The notes beneath the pieces were generated by a model. The model saw only the letters and a list, made by a program, of their open reading frames with translations, had not been told where the DNA came from and ran no database searches. Both the position numbers and the translations under genes were made by a program. Below, piece after piece: positions 1-11,663 of a stretch of DNA of 64,000 nucleotides; within the stretch, counting starts at the first letter, position 1, and each line of letters begins with the position of its first letter. The stretch is from positions 372,001-436,000 of the forward strand of contig JAPNXP010000003.1 of assembly GCA_028753945.1 (NCBI GenBank). Reading direction: 5' to 3'. The stretch is from Hexactinellida sp. DTS-2022 (taxonomy: Eukaryota > Porifera > Hexactinellida).

Positions 1-131
1 GTCGATTCTACAAATTAATGCCATAAAAAGTAAATATCAATGAGTCTTTATTCAGCTGTAGCCTGTAAATAGTATTTATGCCGAATTTTCTATAATAGAA
101 TCCTAAACGATTATATTAGGGGTGGGCGTTT

Positions 132-400
132 CAGTGGCGTATCCAGGATTATCGTGAAGGGGGTGCTTTGGAGCGAGCTTACCGAGCGATGGTAAGGGGG
201 GGTCTGGGGGGCAAGCCCCCCATAATTTTTTTTGAATCTTAGACGCTCAAACATCGATGTACAGCAATTCTTGTCACATTGTAAGAGGAGTGTAATATTG
301 TGCAGTTGTATCAAATTATAAATAACAACATATCCCTTATGGAAACCAATTATAAGGGGGGTGTTTGAACACCCAAATTCACCCCCTTGATACGCCACTG
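132..400. mobile_element. Non-autonomous hAT-like MITE with 5-bp target duplication
   Basis: The ends are inverted copies starting CAGTGGCGTATCCAGG and ending TGATACGCCACTG. The 5 bp CGTTT occurs immediately on both sides (127-131 and 401-405). No transposase is encoded; the interior has G-runs and C-runs that can pair. CAG...CTG ends suggest mobilisation by a hAT-type transposase, but the duplication is 5 bp rather than the usual 8. Confidence 0.75.
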
Positions 401-2340
401 CGTTTGTTAATATTTCAGGCTTTAGGAGGGATATTATTTGAGTTGGGCTACTATTGCTAAATGGGGAAATATATTTTGTGAACAAAATGGTAAAACACTA
501 AACGTGATATAAGGGGGAGTGTCAAATTTCTTATGATTTTGCCTTCTTAACATTTGTACGACACCAAATTGGCCGAAATATTATTAAGGTTGTTGTAGAA
601 TTCATCAACGAATTATAAACAAGCGAGACACTACATGTAGCGATTGAATGATCCGTAGCAAGGCAACGATACCGAAGCTAATGCAAATACTAACTCACTT
701 TGTATTCAGATAATACTTCACAGCAATCAATTGTTAGTTCTGCGTTATTTGGAATGAATTGATTCTCGATTCTCGGTTATTGATTGATTCTTTTATTCTA
801 CAAATAGATACAAGCAATAATATAATGTTAATAATAATTAGCTAACACAAATTAATAGTCAAGTTTCCATCAATAAAATCATTTCTTAATGAAAAATTAA
901 TCTTTGTAAATAATGTAGTTATTTCATATTACAGGAATATCCTCTCAATTGTAATTATGATCTATAGTTTGTATAATTAATGTCCATGGCATAAGTGATG
1001 TTCAATCAATTTACAACTTTGCCAATCAGCATTTAATAATGCGACATAAATTAAAAGTATAGATGATGTCAATAAACATAAAAATAACAGAAGACAAAAT
1101 GTGTTGAGATTGTTTCATTATTTAATGGAGTGGATTAATTTACATTTAATAGTATTGGAACAGTTCGCCTAAAATTATCTTTCTCAATGATCCGAATTTT
1201 AAAACACTTGTTTATCCATTAGTCTACAGCGTTTACGCAAATATAATCTTAGTAACGATGTGGTTCATATGAATGCAGTTATTAGAATAGCTATAATTCA
1301 AAAGCATGTTATAGACTCTACTGGAGTTGTTTGTACTAGTCTCTGTAAGACGATATAGTTTATTGAGAATAAATTAATGAACCCTAAGTTGAAATAATTG
1401 TCTAAGAACTTTCTGGAAATATTATAAAGTTCATTACGTGGAATAATTTGATACTAACAGTGTATCGATGTCAATAATTATTTTAGTGTACTACACTTTG
1501 GTGAGCTCATTCAATGTATTACAAGTTACGTTCTTCTACAGCAAGTAATTATATGGTAGCTCGAATGATGACTATATCCATAGTTAATTCAGAGGTAGTA
1601 GTGCGGTGAAGCGACCAGTAAACCGAAATATGCTATCTTATGAGCAATAATATTCACTAAACGAGTGATACATCGATGTATTTAAGTAAATACTTTGACA
1701 CAATTAACGTGAATTTTATAGAATCTTTGATTTAATGACATAATACAAAATAACAAAATTATATGATAATATCCCAAGAGTAACCAAATATGGACACGAA
1801 TAACCAAAACTTTGCTGTATTTAACCAAAAGTTGAATTATGTAAAACCTAAAATTCCTTTCCATTTTCTACTAGCCTTTTAACTATAATTCTATAGCGAA
1901 AATCACCTAATTAAGCTGAACAGCAAATCGTTGCAAGTTGATCATAATTGATTCATTAAGATATATTTTCAAGTTTTATGATGGAAATAGTACGGAAATG
2001 AATTTTATCAAGAGAACTACAAATAGTTTAATCATACTACAGCCAGGGAAACGGCTTGTTAACTTAAAACTGACAATTATATTTACTTATTAACTCACAT
2101 TGTGTACAGTTTGATTACAAATCTCACTTCTAATATAGTAGATCGTTACAAGCAGTGTTATTGAATAGTTATTATTGTTTGAGTTTGTTGTTACAGTTGA
2201 ATTTGCGTTTAGTATTTTATGACTACTATTAATCTAAGTATTCTTATACTCAGTATACACTAAGAGCTATGGCTGTATCTGCATACTTATTCACATGCTA
2301 TGCATTATCAGAAGCGTAGCACGTGGCACATTGAACTGTA
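401..2340. other. AT-rich stretch without a recognisable gene
   Basis: Only short open frames with no family resemblance are seen. The part at 1255-1500 is a diverged copy of 9078-9330 in the same orientation. Nothing else is recognised. Confidence 0.6.
1255..1500. repeat. Diverged direct repeat, copy 1 (with 9078-9330)
   Basis: Blocks such as GTGGTTCAT, TGAGAATAAATTA and CTAAGTT occur in the same order and spacing as at 9078-9330, with many substitutions. This is either an old interspersed repeat or an old segmental duplication. Confidence 0.5.
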
Positions 2341-2348
2341 CCACAGAG

Positions 2349-5300
2349 CAGGGCCGGATTTACCATTAGGCTAAGTAGGCTATAGCCTTCGGGCCACTAC
2401 AGGTCGACGGGCCACTCACCAAGATTAAATATTTAAAATTAATTTTATATATTAGAAATATGTTTGCAATTTGAACATGAGAATTTGAAACTCCCAAACT
2501 ATAATTTGCACTCATGATATCGTTAGTACATTTTGCAAATCTTGATTCAATTATATCAATATTGAAGATAATACTACGATTCCAATATCTTCTATGGTTT
2601 TCTAGAATTCCTAACTAGATTTATTGAATCTATTTTTAACTACAATACATACTTCTAGAATTTTCGCGATATTTATTTGTTTGATTCCCTTCTAAGTTCT
2701 AACCAGTTCTAGAAAAGTGTACATCCTTCTTTCGTTTGAGTTCAAAATTGGCAATATATAAGTAGTCTGAGATTCTGAAAATATAAACCTTTTATTTAAT
2801 ATCTTCAATAATATAGTTTTAGTTCTCTGTATGTCAAAACGTAAAGGTGGTTAGGCAACGAAAGAAGGAATCCGAAGAGAAGCGGAATCGGGAGGATGCC
2901 ACTCTTCAATCCGTTACCCAGCTCGACACCTTCTTCACTGTAAAACCAACGCCAAATTGCATAGATATATTAGATAGAGAAGGTATGCATTCTTTACCCA
3001 CTGAACATACACCCAGTCCAAGATTTGATTCCGATTGTCTTAGCCACGATCCTCTCAGCCTACCTGCAGCAATATTCACTCTCTCGGTTCAGGATGCTGA
3101 TCTGGTAAGTTTTGATTTGCCGAACGAGGCTTTCAGTACTGATCCCGGACAATGGCCAGAACCTATCCCTGAAGACTTGAGGAATTATTGGATACGAGAA
3201 GGTGCCGATCATTGTCGAAATAAAGACGGTGCAGATTTCAGCAAAACCAAACGAGATTACGCGAATCAAAGTCGCTATCTCAATGAGTCATTATTTCAAT
3301 GCATCATGCCCAACAATGAATTTAGATTAAGAAAATGGCTGATCTATTCTCCATCAACAAATTGTTTATATTGTTTTTGCTGTCGCCTACTGTCAGATCA
3401 CCGAACGAATCAATTCGCTAGTTCAGGGTTCAATGACTGGAAAAATACAATCAGTATCGCGAAACACGAGACCAGTGAGAAACACCGATCTGCTTTGATT
3501 CGGCTATATACACTTCAAAATGTTGCTGGCCGCATCGACAAAGAAATTGAACAACAATATCAAACCCAATCCAAGTATTGGGTGGATGTAATTAAACGAA
3601 TCGTTGTCGCAATTTCTTTCCTGCCTGAACGTGGTCTTGGATTTCGGGGATCAGATGAACGATTCAACTCGGTTCACAATGGCAACTATCTTGGACTTTT
3701 GGAAGTTATTGCAAAATTTGATCCATTCCTTTCTCATCACATCGAGGAGAAGGGAAATTTAGGGAGTGGAATCACTTCGTATCTGTCTAAGACGATAGCT
3801 GAAGAGTTTATAGACATAATGGGGAAAAAGCTGTTAGACACCATAGTATCAGAAATCAATCAAGCCCGATATTTCTCTATTTCAGTTGACTCGACTCCCG
3901 ACATAGCGCATCTCGATCAACTCGCGATTATCCTGCGCTATGTGAACTTGTCAACGCATGAACCTGTTGAGAGATTCATGACATTCATCCAAATTGTGGG
4001 ACACCACACAGGCGAGAACTTGGCAGAAATTCTTCTGAACTTCCTAAATTTAAATGGAGTCAACATTGCGCATTGTCGTGGACAAACATATGATAATGCC
4101 TCCAACATGTCGGGCAAGTATTCTGGAATGCAAAAGCATATCAAAGATGTCATTCCTCAAGCAGATTATATACCATGTGCGGCACATTCCTTGAACCTGG
4201 TCGGACACGCTGCGGTCAATTGCTGTATTCCTGCTGTATCATTCTTTGGCATTATTCAGAAAATATACACGTTTTTCTCTGTTTCAACATCTCGCTGGGC
4301 AATTTTAAGTGAAGCATTGAAAGGATCAAAGTCAAATGTTCCAAAACGTCTTGCTGATACACGCTGGTCGGCTCATGCCGATGCCACAAATGCCCTGCAC
4401 AATGGATACGCATTTATTCAAAAAGCCCTTTGGACAATTGCAGACGATACTAACCAGAAAGCAGAGGCACGTCATGAGGCTCAGTGTATTGCGGAATCAA
4501 TGAATCAATTGGAAATTGGAATTATGTGCGTTGTTTGGGATGATATCCTTGAAAGATTCAACAAGTGCAGCAAATCTCTGCAAAGTGCTAGCATTGACCT
4601 GTCCTCTGCGATCGCATTGATGAAGAGCCTACAGAAGTTTCTGAATATGTTTCGTGAACAATTTGAAAAGTATGAACGGGAGGGTATAGAACTGACTGAT
4701 TGCGACACGTACAAATTGGATAAACGGCGACCAAGACGACCAACAAGAACATTCGAAGAAGATAGAGAAGAAAACACACCAGTCCTCATGTCAGCCAGCG
4801 AGAAATTCAAACTGGACACTTTTTTTGTTATTATTGACAAACTTAGTACTGCATTGGAATTGCGTATTAATGCGTACAGTAAAGTTCATCAATCCTTTGG
4901 ATTCTTGACTGAATTTCATAACATGGATCATGGTCAAATAGATCATGCTATTTTGAACTTGGTTTTGTCTTATCCTGCCGATTTCTAGTCTGCCTTCTGT
5001 ACAGAATTTCACCAGTTTACCACGTTTATTTCCGAGCAAGAGAACTTGATTACACCTGGGCAACATCCTAGTCAGTTGAATTACAGAGAAGTTCAAAATA
5101 TGTATACATTGGTCAAGTCTTCTGGACTCGACAGCGCTTTTCCCAATGTCGAAGTAGCACTGAGGATATACCTGTCATTGATGATTACAAACTGCAGTGG
5201 CGAGCGGTCTTTCAGTCACCTAAAGCGAGTCAAGAACGAGATACGATCAACTATGCTCCAGGATAGACTGTCAAATTTATCGCTACTGTACATTGAAAGT

Positions 5301-5692
5301 GAACTTCTGCGAAATATTGATTTCGATGATATTGTACGTAGCTTCGCTTCAAGGAAATGTCGAAAAGTCCCCATTGTTTATTAGCATTAGATTAATTATA
5401 TTAATAGTAAACAGTATTTGATATGTCATAGGATAGTTCATTTTTCCAATTGTTTACTATTGAAATGTATTTTACGCACATTTATCATGTCATTTTCATG
5501 TCAGTCATTTATAGTAACCTACCCTGGCTACCAATAATTATGACAGATACGGAGATATATCTGCACTGTATAAGATGTCACTTTCTAGTTTGTCAGAACA
5601 ATTTAAATTTTTGGGCCCCGACCAATGTCGATTATGTTCGGGCCACTTGTGTGGTTCAGCCTTCAGGCCACTCAAGGGTAAATCCGGCCCTG
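2349..5692 (+). mobile_element. hAT DNA transposon (ZMYM/DUF4371-transposase type), 3344 bp
   Basis: Perfect 16-bp terminal inverted repeats CAGGGCCGGATTTACC (2349-2364) and its complement (5677-5692). The element is flanked by the perfect 8-bp target duplication CCACAGAG (2341-2348 and 5693-5700), the hallmark of hAT insertion. It carries one plus-strand transposase gene, now interrupted. The exact duplication implies a fairly recent insertion, yet the gene has two defects, so mutation followed insertion or the element was mobilised in trans. Confidence 0.95.
2831..5384 (+). pseudogene. hAT transposase, ZMYM1-like (DUF4371 plus C-terminal dimerisation region), interrupted
   Basis: It would cut and paste the surrounding 3.3-kb element. 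Counted from 2847, a TTF-type zinc-finger region is near residues 172-213 (CLYCFCC, then H and H in HETSEKH). The RNase-H-like catalytic core follows: SVDSTPD near 344, CRGQTYDNAS near 410 and CAAHSLNL near 445. The segment after 4989 encodes the hAT dimerisation region (NCSGERSFSHLKRVKNEIRS). Two lesions are seen. The natural ATG at 2831 reads MSKRKGG and then TAG, because one extra base near 2845-2850 shifts the frame; the long open frame starts in-frame only at GTG 2847. A TAG at 4986-4988 cuts off the dimerisation region, which continues open in the same frame to 5384. Family assignment is firm; activity is unlikely. Confidence 0.88.
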
Positions 5693-5700
5693 CCACAGAG

Positions 5701-6237
5701 CTGATACAGAGAGTAGTACTAAGGCCAGGTAAAATTGTTTTAACCCGGATTTTTTCATAAAATACGGACTGCGGACTGGATTTTATTTTTTATTTCCATT
5801 AATATGCAAATAACATTATCCTATGCCAAACAATAAATATTAATAATTATATTAAATTATACAATCACATGACAATGCCCAAATAATGAAAGTAATGCGC
5901 TAAATACAAGACTAATTAAAATTTGCTATATTAGGAGTACTTTACACAAGTTTATAGTTATGTTCATAAAATAATAATATAATATATCCGGACGGGAGGT
6001 CAATATTGGGACGGACGGAGATGATAAACAAGTTATTTATTTTATATGGCCTAACAGACTTGTAAGCTAATTATATATGACCTCATAGTCATAACTTCAG
6101 TGTAATCTCACAATGTAACCCTCAGGACTTAATGATACAGGACATTTCAATAAAGTGATTCGATCAAGTGGCGTGCATCACAAAATTCCTCCCCCTTACC
6201 CAGGCGTGAGGTAATATGATAACAATAATATTTTTAA
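5701..6237. other. AT-rich intergenic stretch
   Basis: No open frame with family resemblance, no repeats with clear ends, and no RNA gene recognised between the hAT target duplication and the next element. Confidence 0.5.
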
Positions 6238-7486
6238 TAGGGCTGAAACGAATATTCGAAATGTAACGAACGAACCTTTTTCTAAACGAACGAATATTCG
6301 AATATTCGTTCGTTTGGATGACTAAGCATTAAATCAATTTCTAGAGAAAAATACTTTGGAAAATAGGTTTTTGTAATGTTAGAATGGTATAATAATAGTT
6401 ACAAAGTGTATTATACACAAGTTAACTAATAATCAGCTAGTTTAAGTGGGAATTTATAATTACGATATCTCTAACAGGGCTTTACATAAATCATTTGATG
6501 ATTTTTTTTTCAAATCAAATCAATGATTTATGATTGATCTTTGGGTAACATTCAATGATTTGATGATTGATTTTTTCCATTTCATTTTTAGAATGATTTG
6601 ATTTTGATTGATTTGTGAAAAGTTAATGATTTGATTTTTATTTAAATCAAATCATTTTTCTGCTCTGTTAATAATTTACTAAGTAATACTAACCCATATT
6701 TATGTTATATGTTCTTCCACTTCAGCAGGTTATAGTAGTATGAACACGTTAAATACAATTGCGGGTCTATGTATATTTTATCGTTCCACTTCACCCCCGT
6801 TTGAAACTACAATCACTCAGCTAAATCGAATCCAAAGTTTGACCAGGAACAACCCAATACCCTTATACTTAGATTGCTCCGGTTTAATGTGTGAAATATA
6901 CTAACGTTTACACTATTACTATCGACTCCGCTTATTAGTCTCCTCGGAATTAGTTATTTTGACCTTTTAATAGGTACATCTGAAAAGGATTACTAATTAA
7001 TAGTTACATGTACTGTATTTATATTATAGCTATTATATTGATTAAGATTCTTAGATCACCTATAAAAAAATCAGTTATTGTGTGTAAATTAGTATTCGGT
7101 CGGGAGTAACAAAAAAAATTATATCATCGTAATTGGAAATGATTTGATTTTGATTTTTGATGATTTTGTGGTGAATCAAAATGATTTGATGATTGATTTT
7201 TTCAATCTCACATTTTGAATGATTTGATTTTGATTGATTTTTACATCACGAATTTTTGAATGATTTTGATTTAAAATCAAAATCAATGATTTATGTAAAG
7301 CCCTGATCTCTAAGCTATACAAAAGTCTTGTTGTTGTCCAAAATTAGTCAACGAATATCCGTTTCAATCTATATTCGTCCAAACGAATATTCGTTTCGTA
7401 ACGAATATTCGTTTGCAAACGAACGAATATTCGTTCAATCATTTCGAACGAATATTCGAATATTCGGTATATTCGTTTCAGTCCTA
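6238..7486. mobile_element. hAT-like MITE rich in CGAATATTCG motifs, split by another element
   Basis: The left end reads TAGGGCTGAAACGAATATTCG and the right end CGTTTCAGTCCTA. Flanks are ATTTTTAA (6230-6237) and CTTTTTAA (7487-7494), a 7/8 match for an 8-bp duplication. Both subterminal regions are packed with the palindromic motif CGAATATTCG and AACGAACGAA runs. The interior is mostly a second element at 6475-7305. No coding capacity. Confidence 0.75.
6475..7305. mobile_element. hAT-like MITE with AATCAAATCATT runs, nested
   Basis: The ends are CAGGGCTTTACATAAATCAT and the complement ATGATTTATGTAAAGCCCTG. A perfect 8-bp target duplication ATCTCTAA lies at 6467-6474 and 7306-7313. Subterminal regions consist of many short variants of TGATTTGATTTTGATT on both sides. 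No protein is encoded. Confidence 0.9.
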
Positions 7487-8504
7487 CTTTTTAATACATT
7501 TTACATTTATATAAAAAAGTTTTCTTGAATTTTTAACCTCAAAGCCATTGATAAATTTGTCAAAATTCGTAACTTTGGTAATGTCTCTCTCTATGGATAG
7601 AATTGTCACACTCGTTAGCCGAATTTGACTCATTATAGGGTGACTCATATTTACTACCAAACGGTAAAATAGGAATTAATTGATTTTTCGAACTGTATGG
7701 AGGTAACATGGGCCCACAGTACACAACCGATCCTATGATCAGATTTTCTCGCTAATCAGATGACTCTATGCCGAAACTTAGAAGTTTCTCATTTAAAAAG
7801 TAGTACAGAGCTTTCCGCACGTCCCGCACAAGATGTGCTGCCACATAATATGTACGTACTTCTATGTAGGGTAAGTAGTTACAATCTTGTAAGTTGTAAC
7901 CAACTTTCTTTTGCAGAAGGGGTACTTTAGAACCGAATTTACTATGGTTTTGAACTCTGATGGAAGAGTTTGTATACATATACGTGTGTCAATTTGCAAC
8001 CATAATTGAAACTCACTTGATCTGTTTCTCTGAAATGTTGATATTCGAAATGAATCTATAGAATAGATTCTATGGAATATTCTGTTTAAACAACACAAAT
8101 AATAATCGTTTATATTTCTGATTAAAGATTTTCTTTTTATATAAGCCTATACGTTCTAACAGATTCCCAACCAATGAAATTTCAGTCTCACATCCATTAA
8201 AATATGAATCTGATTGGGCGATGCATAAAATAGTTTATATTTGAACAGACGTTAAGTATTCATCCGACACATAAGTTCTGCATGCATTCAATTATTCAAT
8301 TTGTTTCACATTGTCTGCGAGCTTCTTTTTGCTACATATCTCCTATACACTGCCCTACCAAAGGCGTTGAATTAATTCAAACTGTATAACTATCAACGTT
8401 TAAATTATAAAAATATAGACCCAAATTCAAACTGAATGGAACCCTGAACCAAACTGGAATTATCCTATAAACCAATTAATAAGAGTATTATCTAATCTCC
8501 GATG
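7487..8504. other. AT-rich stretch without a gene; contains an old repeat
   Basis: No recognisable coding region. Positions 7970-8240 are a diverged direct copy of 9905-10185. Confidence 0.5.
7970..8240. repeat. Diverged direct repeat, copy 1 (with 9905-10185)
   Basis: Ordered shared blocks include GAAACTCACT, AATGTTGAT, AACACAAATAATAA, TATATAAGCCTAT and CCAAT(G/T)AAAT. The second copy lies about 1.9 kb downstream in the same orientation. Confidence 0.5.
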
Positions 8505-8649
8505 CACGGGCGTCGCACGCTCTGAAAACTCTCCGGCCAAAGAGTTAAAGTGGTCCGGCCAAAACCGGAACCTCCTATAAAATATAGTAGAATAAATGAA
8601 AACTGTTCCGGCGATGGCCGGACCTGCCGGACCGCGTGCTACGCCTATG
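8505..8649. mobile_element. Short MITE, CAYRGGCGT ends, 5-bp target duplication
   Basis: The ends CACGGGCGTCGCACGC and GCGTGCTACGCCTATG are imperfect inverted copies. They are flanked by CGATG at 8500-8504 and 8650-8654. The interior carries CCGGCCAAA and GGCCGGACC segments that can fold on each other. Confidence 0.65.
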
Positions 8650-8871
8650 CGATGTTAGGTCATCAGTTGATTTGACAAGATCCTACTAGAATATTCGGAG
8701 ATCGTAAAAGAATTTTACCGTCCCTTGGTGTTTGTATTAACGAGGTTCTACTGTAGGAATCATGAAAGATTTTTAATTAAATTATTAACTAGAACAATGG
8801 TCCGTGAATTTGTTCCCTATAAATATTATTTAAACTATTAATTTATTAGAATGATTTTCGGTACTGTAATA

Positions 8872-9045
8872 TAGTGAACTCCCGTTATAACAAAGTCGGA
8901 TATAACGAAATAATTGCTTAAATCTAAATGGAGATTCTTCCCCCAGAACACTCAATGCATTAATTATTATCCGCTTATAACGAATATCCGGTATAATGAA
9001 GAAATTTACAGCACCCAAGCAATTCGTTATAACGAGAGTCCACTG
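8872..9045. mobile_element. Pogo/Tigger-like MITE with TA duplication
   Basis: The left end (T)AGTGAACTCCCGTTATAAC and right end TTATAACGAGAGTCCACTG are inverted copies. TA dinucleotides flank it at 8870-8871 and 9046-9047. The same end motif recurs at 30039. Assignment to the pogo/Tigger group rests on the TA duplication and the CAGTGAACTCC-type end. Confidence 0.7.
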
Positions 9046-9077
9046 TATATTAGTCCACATCAAAATAATCTTATTAC

Positions 9078-9330
9078 GGTGTGGTTCATCGGAATGCACT
9101 GGTTAGATACTAATCAATGCAAATGCATTATAGTATGGACCTTCTTGTGTTGTTTGTAATATTATCTCTGTAAGCCGATATTGTTCAATGAGAATAAATT
9201 AGTTAACTCTAAGTTCAAATAATGGTTTGTGAACATTCTGGCATTGTCTCGAATTGTAAAGTTATCTACTTACGTAGAATATTTTGAGAAGAAGAGTGTA
9301 TCAACAAATTATTATCACATTAAGTTGAAT
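9078..9330. repeat. Diverged direct repeat, copy 2 (with 1255-1500)
   Basis: Shares ordered blocks with 1255-1500 in the same orientation, roughly 7.8 kb away. A hAT insertion and several MITEs lie between the copies. Confidence 0.5.
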
Positions 9331-9904
9331 AACACGGATATTACCACGTATTAGAGGTCAAATGAGCCAAGATTAAGTGATTTTTATTCACAAGCACTTC
9401 AGTCTCGGTCGCTTCACGACTGATTATTCAATCCCTTTTTTCAATTAACAACAAATAATTACATCAAAAGTTTTGAAACAATTTAATTTGTATTCAACAT
9501 ACTTGTTTACATTATCTAACATTTGGAAGTTAGTCACTAGTTTATTTTGAATTTTAACAGATTTGTTTACCTCGTTTTTTAAACAACAACAAAAAATATA
9601 CGATTAGAAACCTGTAAATGCGAAATTCGCAATCAGCCAACTTGTTTACCTATTATTTACCATTGGAATTGGAAGTCTCTATCGCAATTATAAATGCAGT
9701 TTCTATTTCCATATTTATATGTGTGTATGTATTTCTATGTAGTGTAGGTAACTGGGTCAACTCGGTTACTAATAGCTACATAGCGATGCACTGATTAGCT
9801 AATACTCATATAATATGTACTTATTTCTCATATAACCTAGGAACTTGGGATGGTACGTTATAATTCAACTGTAGTATTAAGAAATCAAATACTGTAGTAA
9901 CAAT
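9331..9904. other. AT-rich stretch, nothing recognised
   Basis: No gene, structured repeat or RNA recognised between the two old repeat copies. Confidence 0.5.
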
Positions 9905-10185
9905 TTGCATTTAAATAGGATAATTTATTCATGTTAATTTATGCAACTATCATAGAAACTCACTGGTATGATTCTTTGGAATGTTGATGTAAAAAGCTAT
10001 TCTATAAATCTCTAGAATAAATCTGATATAATATTCCGTTTGCAAGTAACACAAATAATAAATAATAATTAATAATTATGAATAACAAACTCTATTTATA
10101 TAAGCCTATTATATTTTAACAGTCCTAACCAATTAAATTGGAGCCTCAAATGCCATTAATACTGTATAATGATAACTTCTAATCT
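9905..10185. repeat. Diverged direct repeat, copy 2 (with 7970-8240)
   Basis: Carries the same ordered blocks as 7970-8240, ending with TATATAAGCCTAT and AACCAATTAAATT. A similar AATTAAATT(A)CAGTCTCA block appears near 23920-23940, so a third very diverged copy is possible. Confidence 0.5.
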
Positions 10186-10218
10186 TATTGGTTAATAACT
10201 TGTTGTCAATGCGTATAA

Positions 10219-10602
10219 CAGTGGTCGGCAATTAGGGGTAAATTACCCCATCGGGGGTAATTTGAGGTTTTCTGGGGGTAACGAGACCTTCCGGAAAGCG
10301 ATATAAGATGTCAACTGTCAAAATACAACCACAGTTTGCTGATATTATTAAGGGTAGCAAGTGCCACTTTAGACATTATACATGCTATGAACAGAATTAA
10401 ATTCAGTAGTTTTACTCCGGTTGTCTCGTCTATAAATGAAACAGCTTGTTCTTTGTGTTTATCAATTTAGTTTCTGGATTCGGGGTAACAGTGATGTGCT
10501 GAGCACTGAAATGGGGTAATAGTGAAACATAATTGCCGACCCCTGCTCTAAGGCAATGCCGCGGTAGAATGGACTTGGACCATGGATGGCCCCTGGGCCC
10601 TG
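10219..10602. mobile_element. hAT-like non-autonomous element with a displaced right end
   Basis: The left end is CAGTGGTCGGCAATTAGGGG. Its inverted partner AATTGCCGACCCCTG ends at 10545, but no target duplication is found there. The perfect 8-bp duplication GCGTATAA instead flanks 10219-10602 (10211-10218 and 10603-10610), where the right end reads GGGCCCTG. The extra 57 bp may be the remnant of a second element or an alternative right end. Confidence 0.65.
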
Positions 10603-10610
10603 GCGTATAA

Positions 10611-11264
10611 CAATTAAATATTTACTCGTTTATTAGACATACAAACTCAACAAAATGTTTAATTATGAAAGTGGTAGAAAGGGAATGCTTTATTAAGGAT
10701 ATTCCATAACTCACCCGCTATGTTAACTGCTACGTAGTATGTCAATAGTTAATTGCTACACTTCAAATATGTCCGTCTGTCTGTTCAATTGAGATGACTC
10801 CTTAGTTTAATTTAGCTTAATTAATTAACAGAAGAACTATCATATACATTATCTATTAATTAACACACACATCTGCCTAAAGGAGCAGATCACTTTACCA
10901 CAGATAGTGAAGATATTCAATTGGATTATTTGAAAATAATGAATCCGTATCAGATATTTTTCTCAATCATACGATAAGTATTATCGGAGAGAAACAGTTG
11001 TGTACTACTTTGGTACGACATCTATGTACAGTTGTTGTGTACAGGGACAGTCAACCCGGTAGGTAAAGAGAAACCGGTAGGTAAAATACAAGCAATATAT
11101 AACTTCATACCGTAAGAATTCATATTTTCCCTGACATTGATTAGTTAATGTACCTATAATGTATCACTTCGAGACATTTTTCTGTTAATCAATCAAAATA
11201 ACAATGCATACGCTTCACTATTCACTCCGGTGTTAATATTAAAATTGGATTTCAGGCCTTGCAT
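10611..11264. other. AT-rich stretch with one copy of a 39-bp repeat
   Basis: No gene is recognised. Positions 10994-11032 match 11802-11840 at 38 of 39 bases; both contain TTTGGTACGACATCTATGTA. Confidence 0.5.
10994..11032. repeat. 39-bp direct repeat, copy 1
   Basis: Begins ACAGTTGTGTAC and ends CATCTATGTACAGT. One mismatch to the copy at 11802-11840. Both copies are followed by further GTGTACAG-type motifs. Confidence 0.75.
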
Positions 11265-11663
11265 CAGAGACGGAACCGGTCGACCGGTCGGGTCGGGTCG
11301 GGTCGGGTCGGGTCGGGTCGGGTCGGGTCGGGTCGGATCGGGTCGGGTCGGGTACCGGTCGAACCCAGACCGGCCGGTCGAGATCTCTATATGATCTATT
11401 CGATATCAAAATAACATAATTTGTTTTGATTGAATCTGGCTCCAATAGCCCTTGAGAGCTTAAAGGAGGCTTTCTTAAATGGTCAACGGCCATAATATTT
11501 ATTCCTAAATTATATGACATAACACTACAGTAGATTCTGATTCTATTATTTAAAAATTATTGCTAGCTATGATTGACCGGTCGACCGGCCGGGTGGGTCG
11601 GGTCAAATTTCCAACTGCACCGGTCGGGTCGGGTCATGAAAATCCCGACCGGTTCCATCTCTG
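11265..11663. mobile_element. hAT-like MITE containing a (GGGTC)n tract
   Basis: The ends CAGAGACGGAACCGGTCG and CGACCGGTTCCATCTCTG (the second interrupted) are inverted. A perfect 8-bp duplication CCTTGCAT lies at 11257-11264 and 11664-11671. Just inside the left end is an expanded pentanucleotide tract; the right end has only a few copies. The interior is ordinary AT-rich DNA. Confidence 0.9.
11286..11352. repeat. (GGGTC)n microsatellite
   Basis: About 13 units of GGGTC with one GGATC variant. It lies inside the left subterminal region of the 11265-11663 MITE and probably grew from its GGTCGGGTC end motif. Confidence 0.9.

Noticed and set aside
11286..11352. Telomere-like repeat
   Set aside because: GGGTC is not a known animal telomere unit, and the tract lies inside a MITE with a perfect target duplication.
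11239..11520. 93-residue minus-strand frame
   Set aside because: It is the translation of the (GGGTC)n tract (repeating Asp-Pro-Thr-Arg) inside a MITE.
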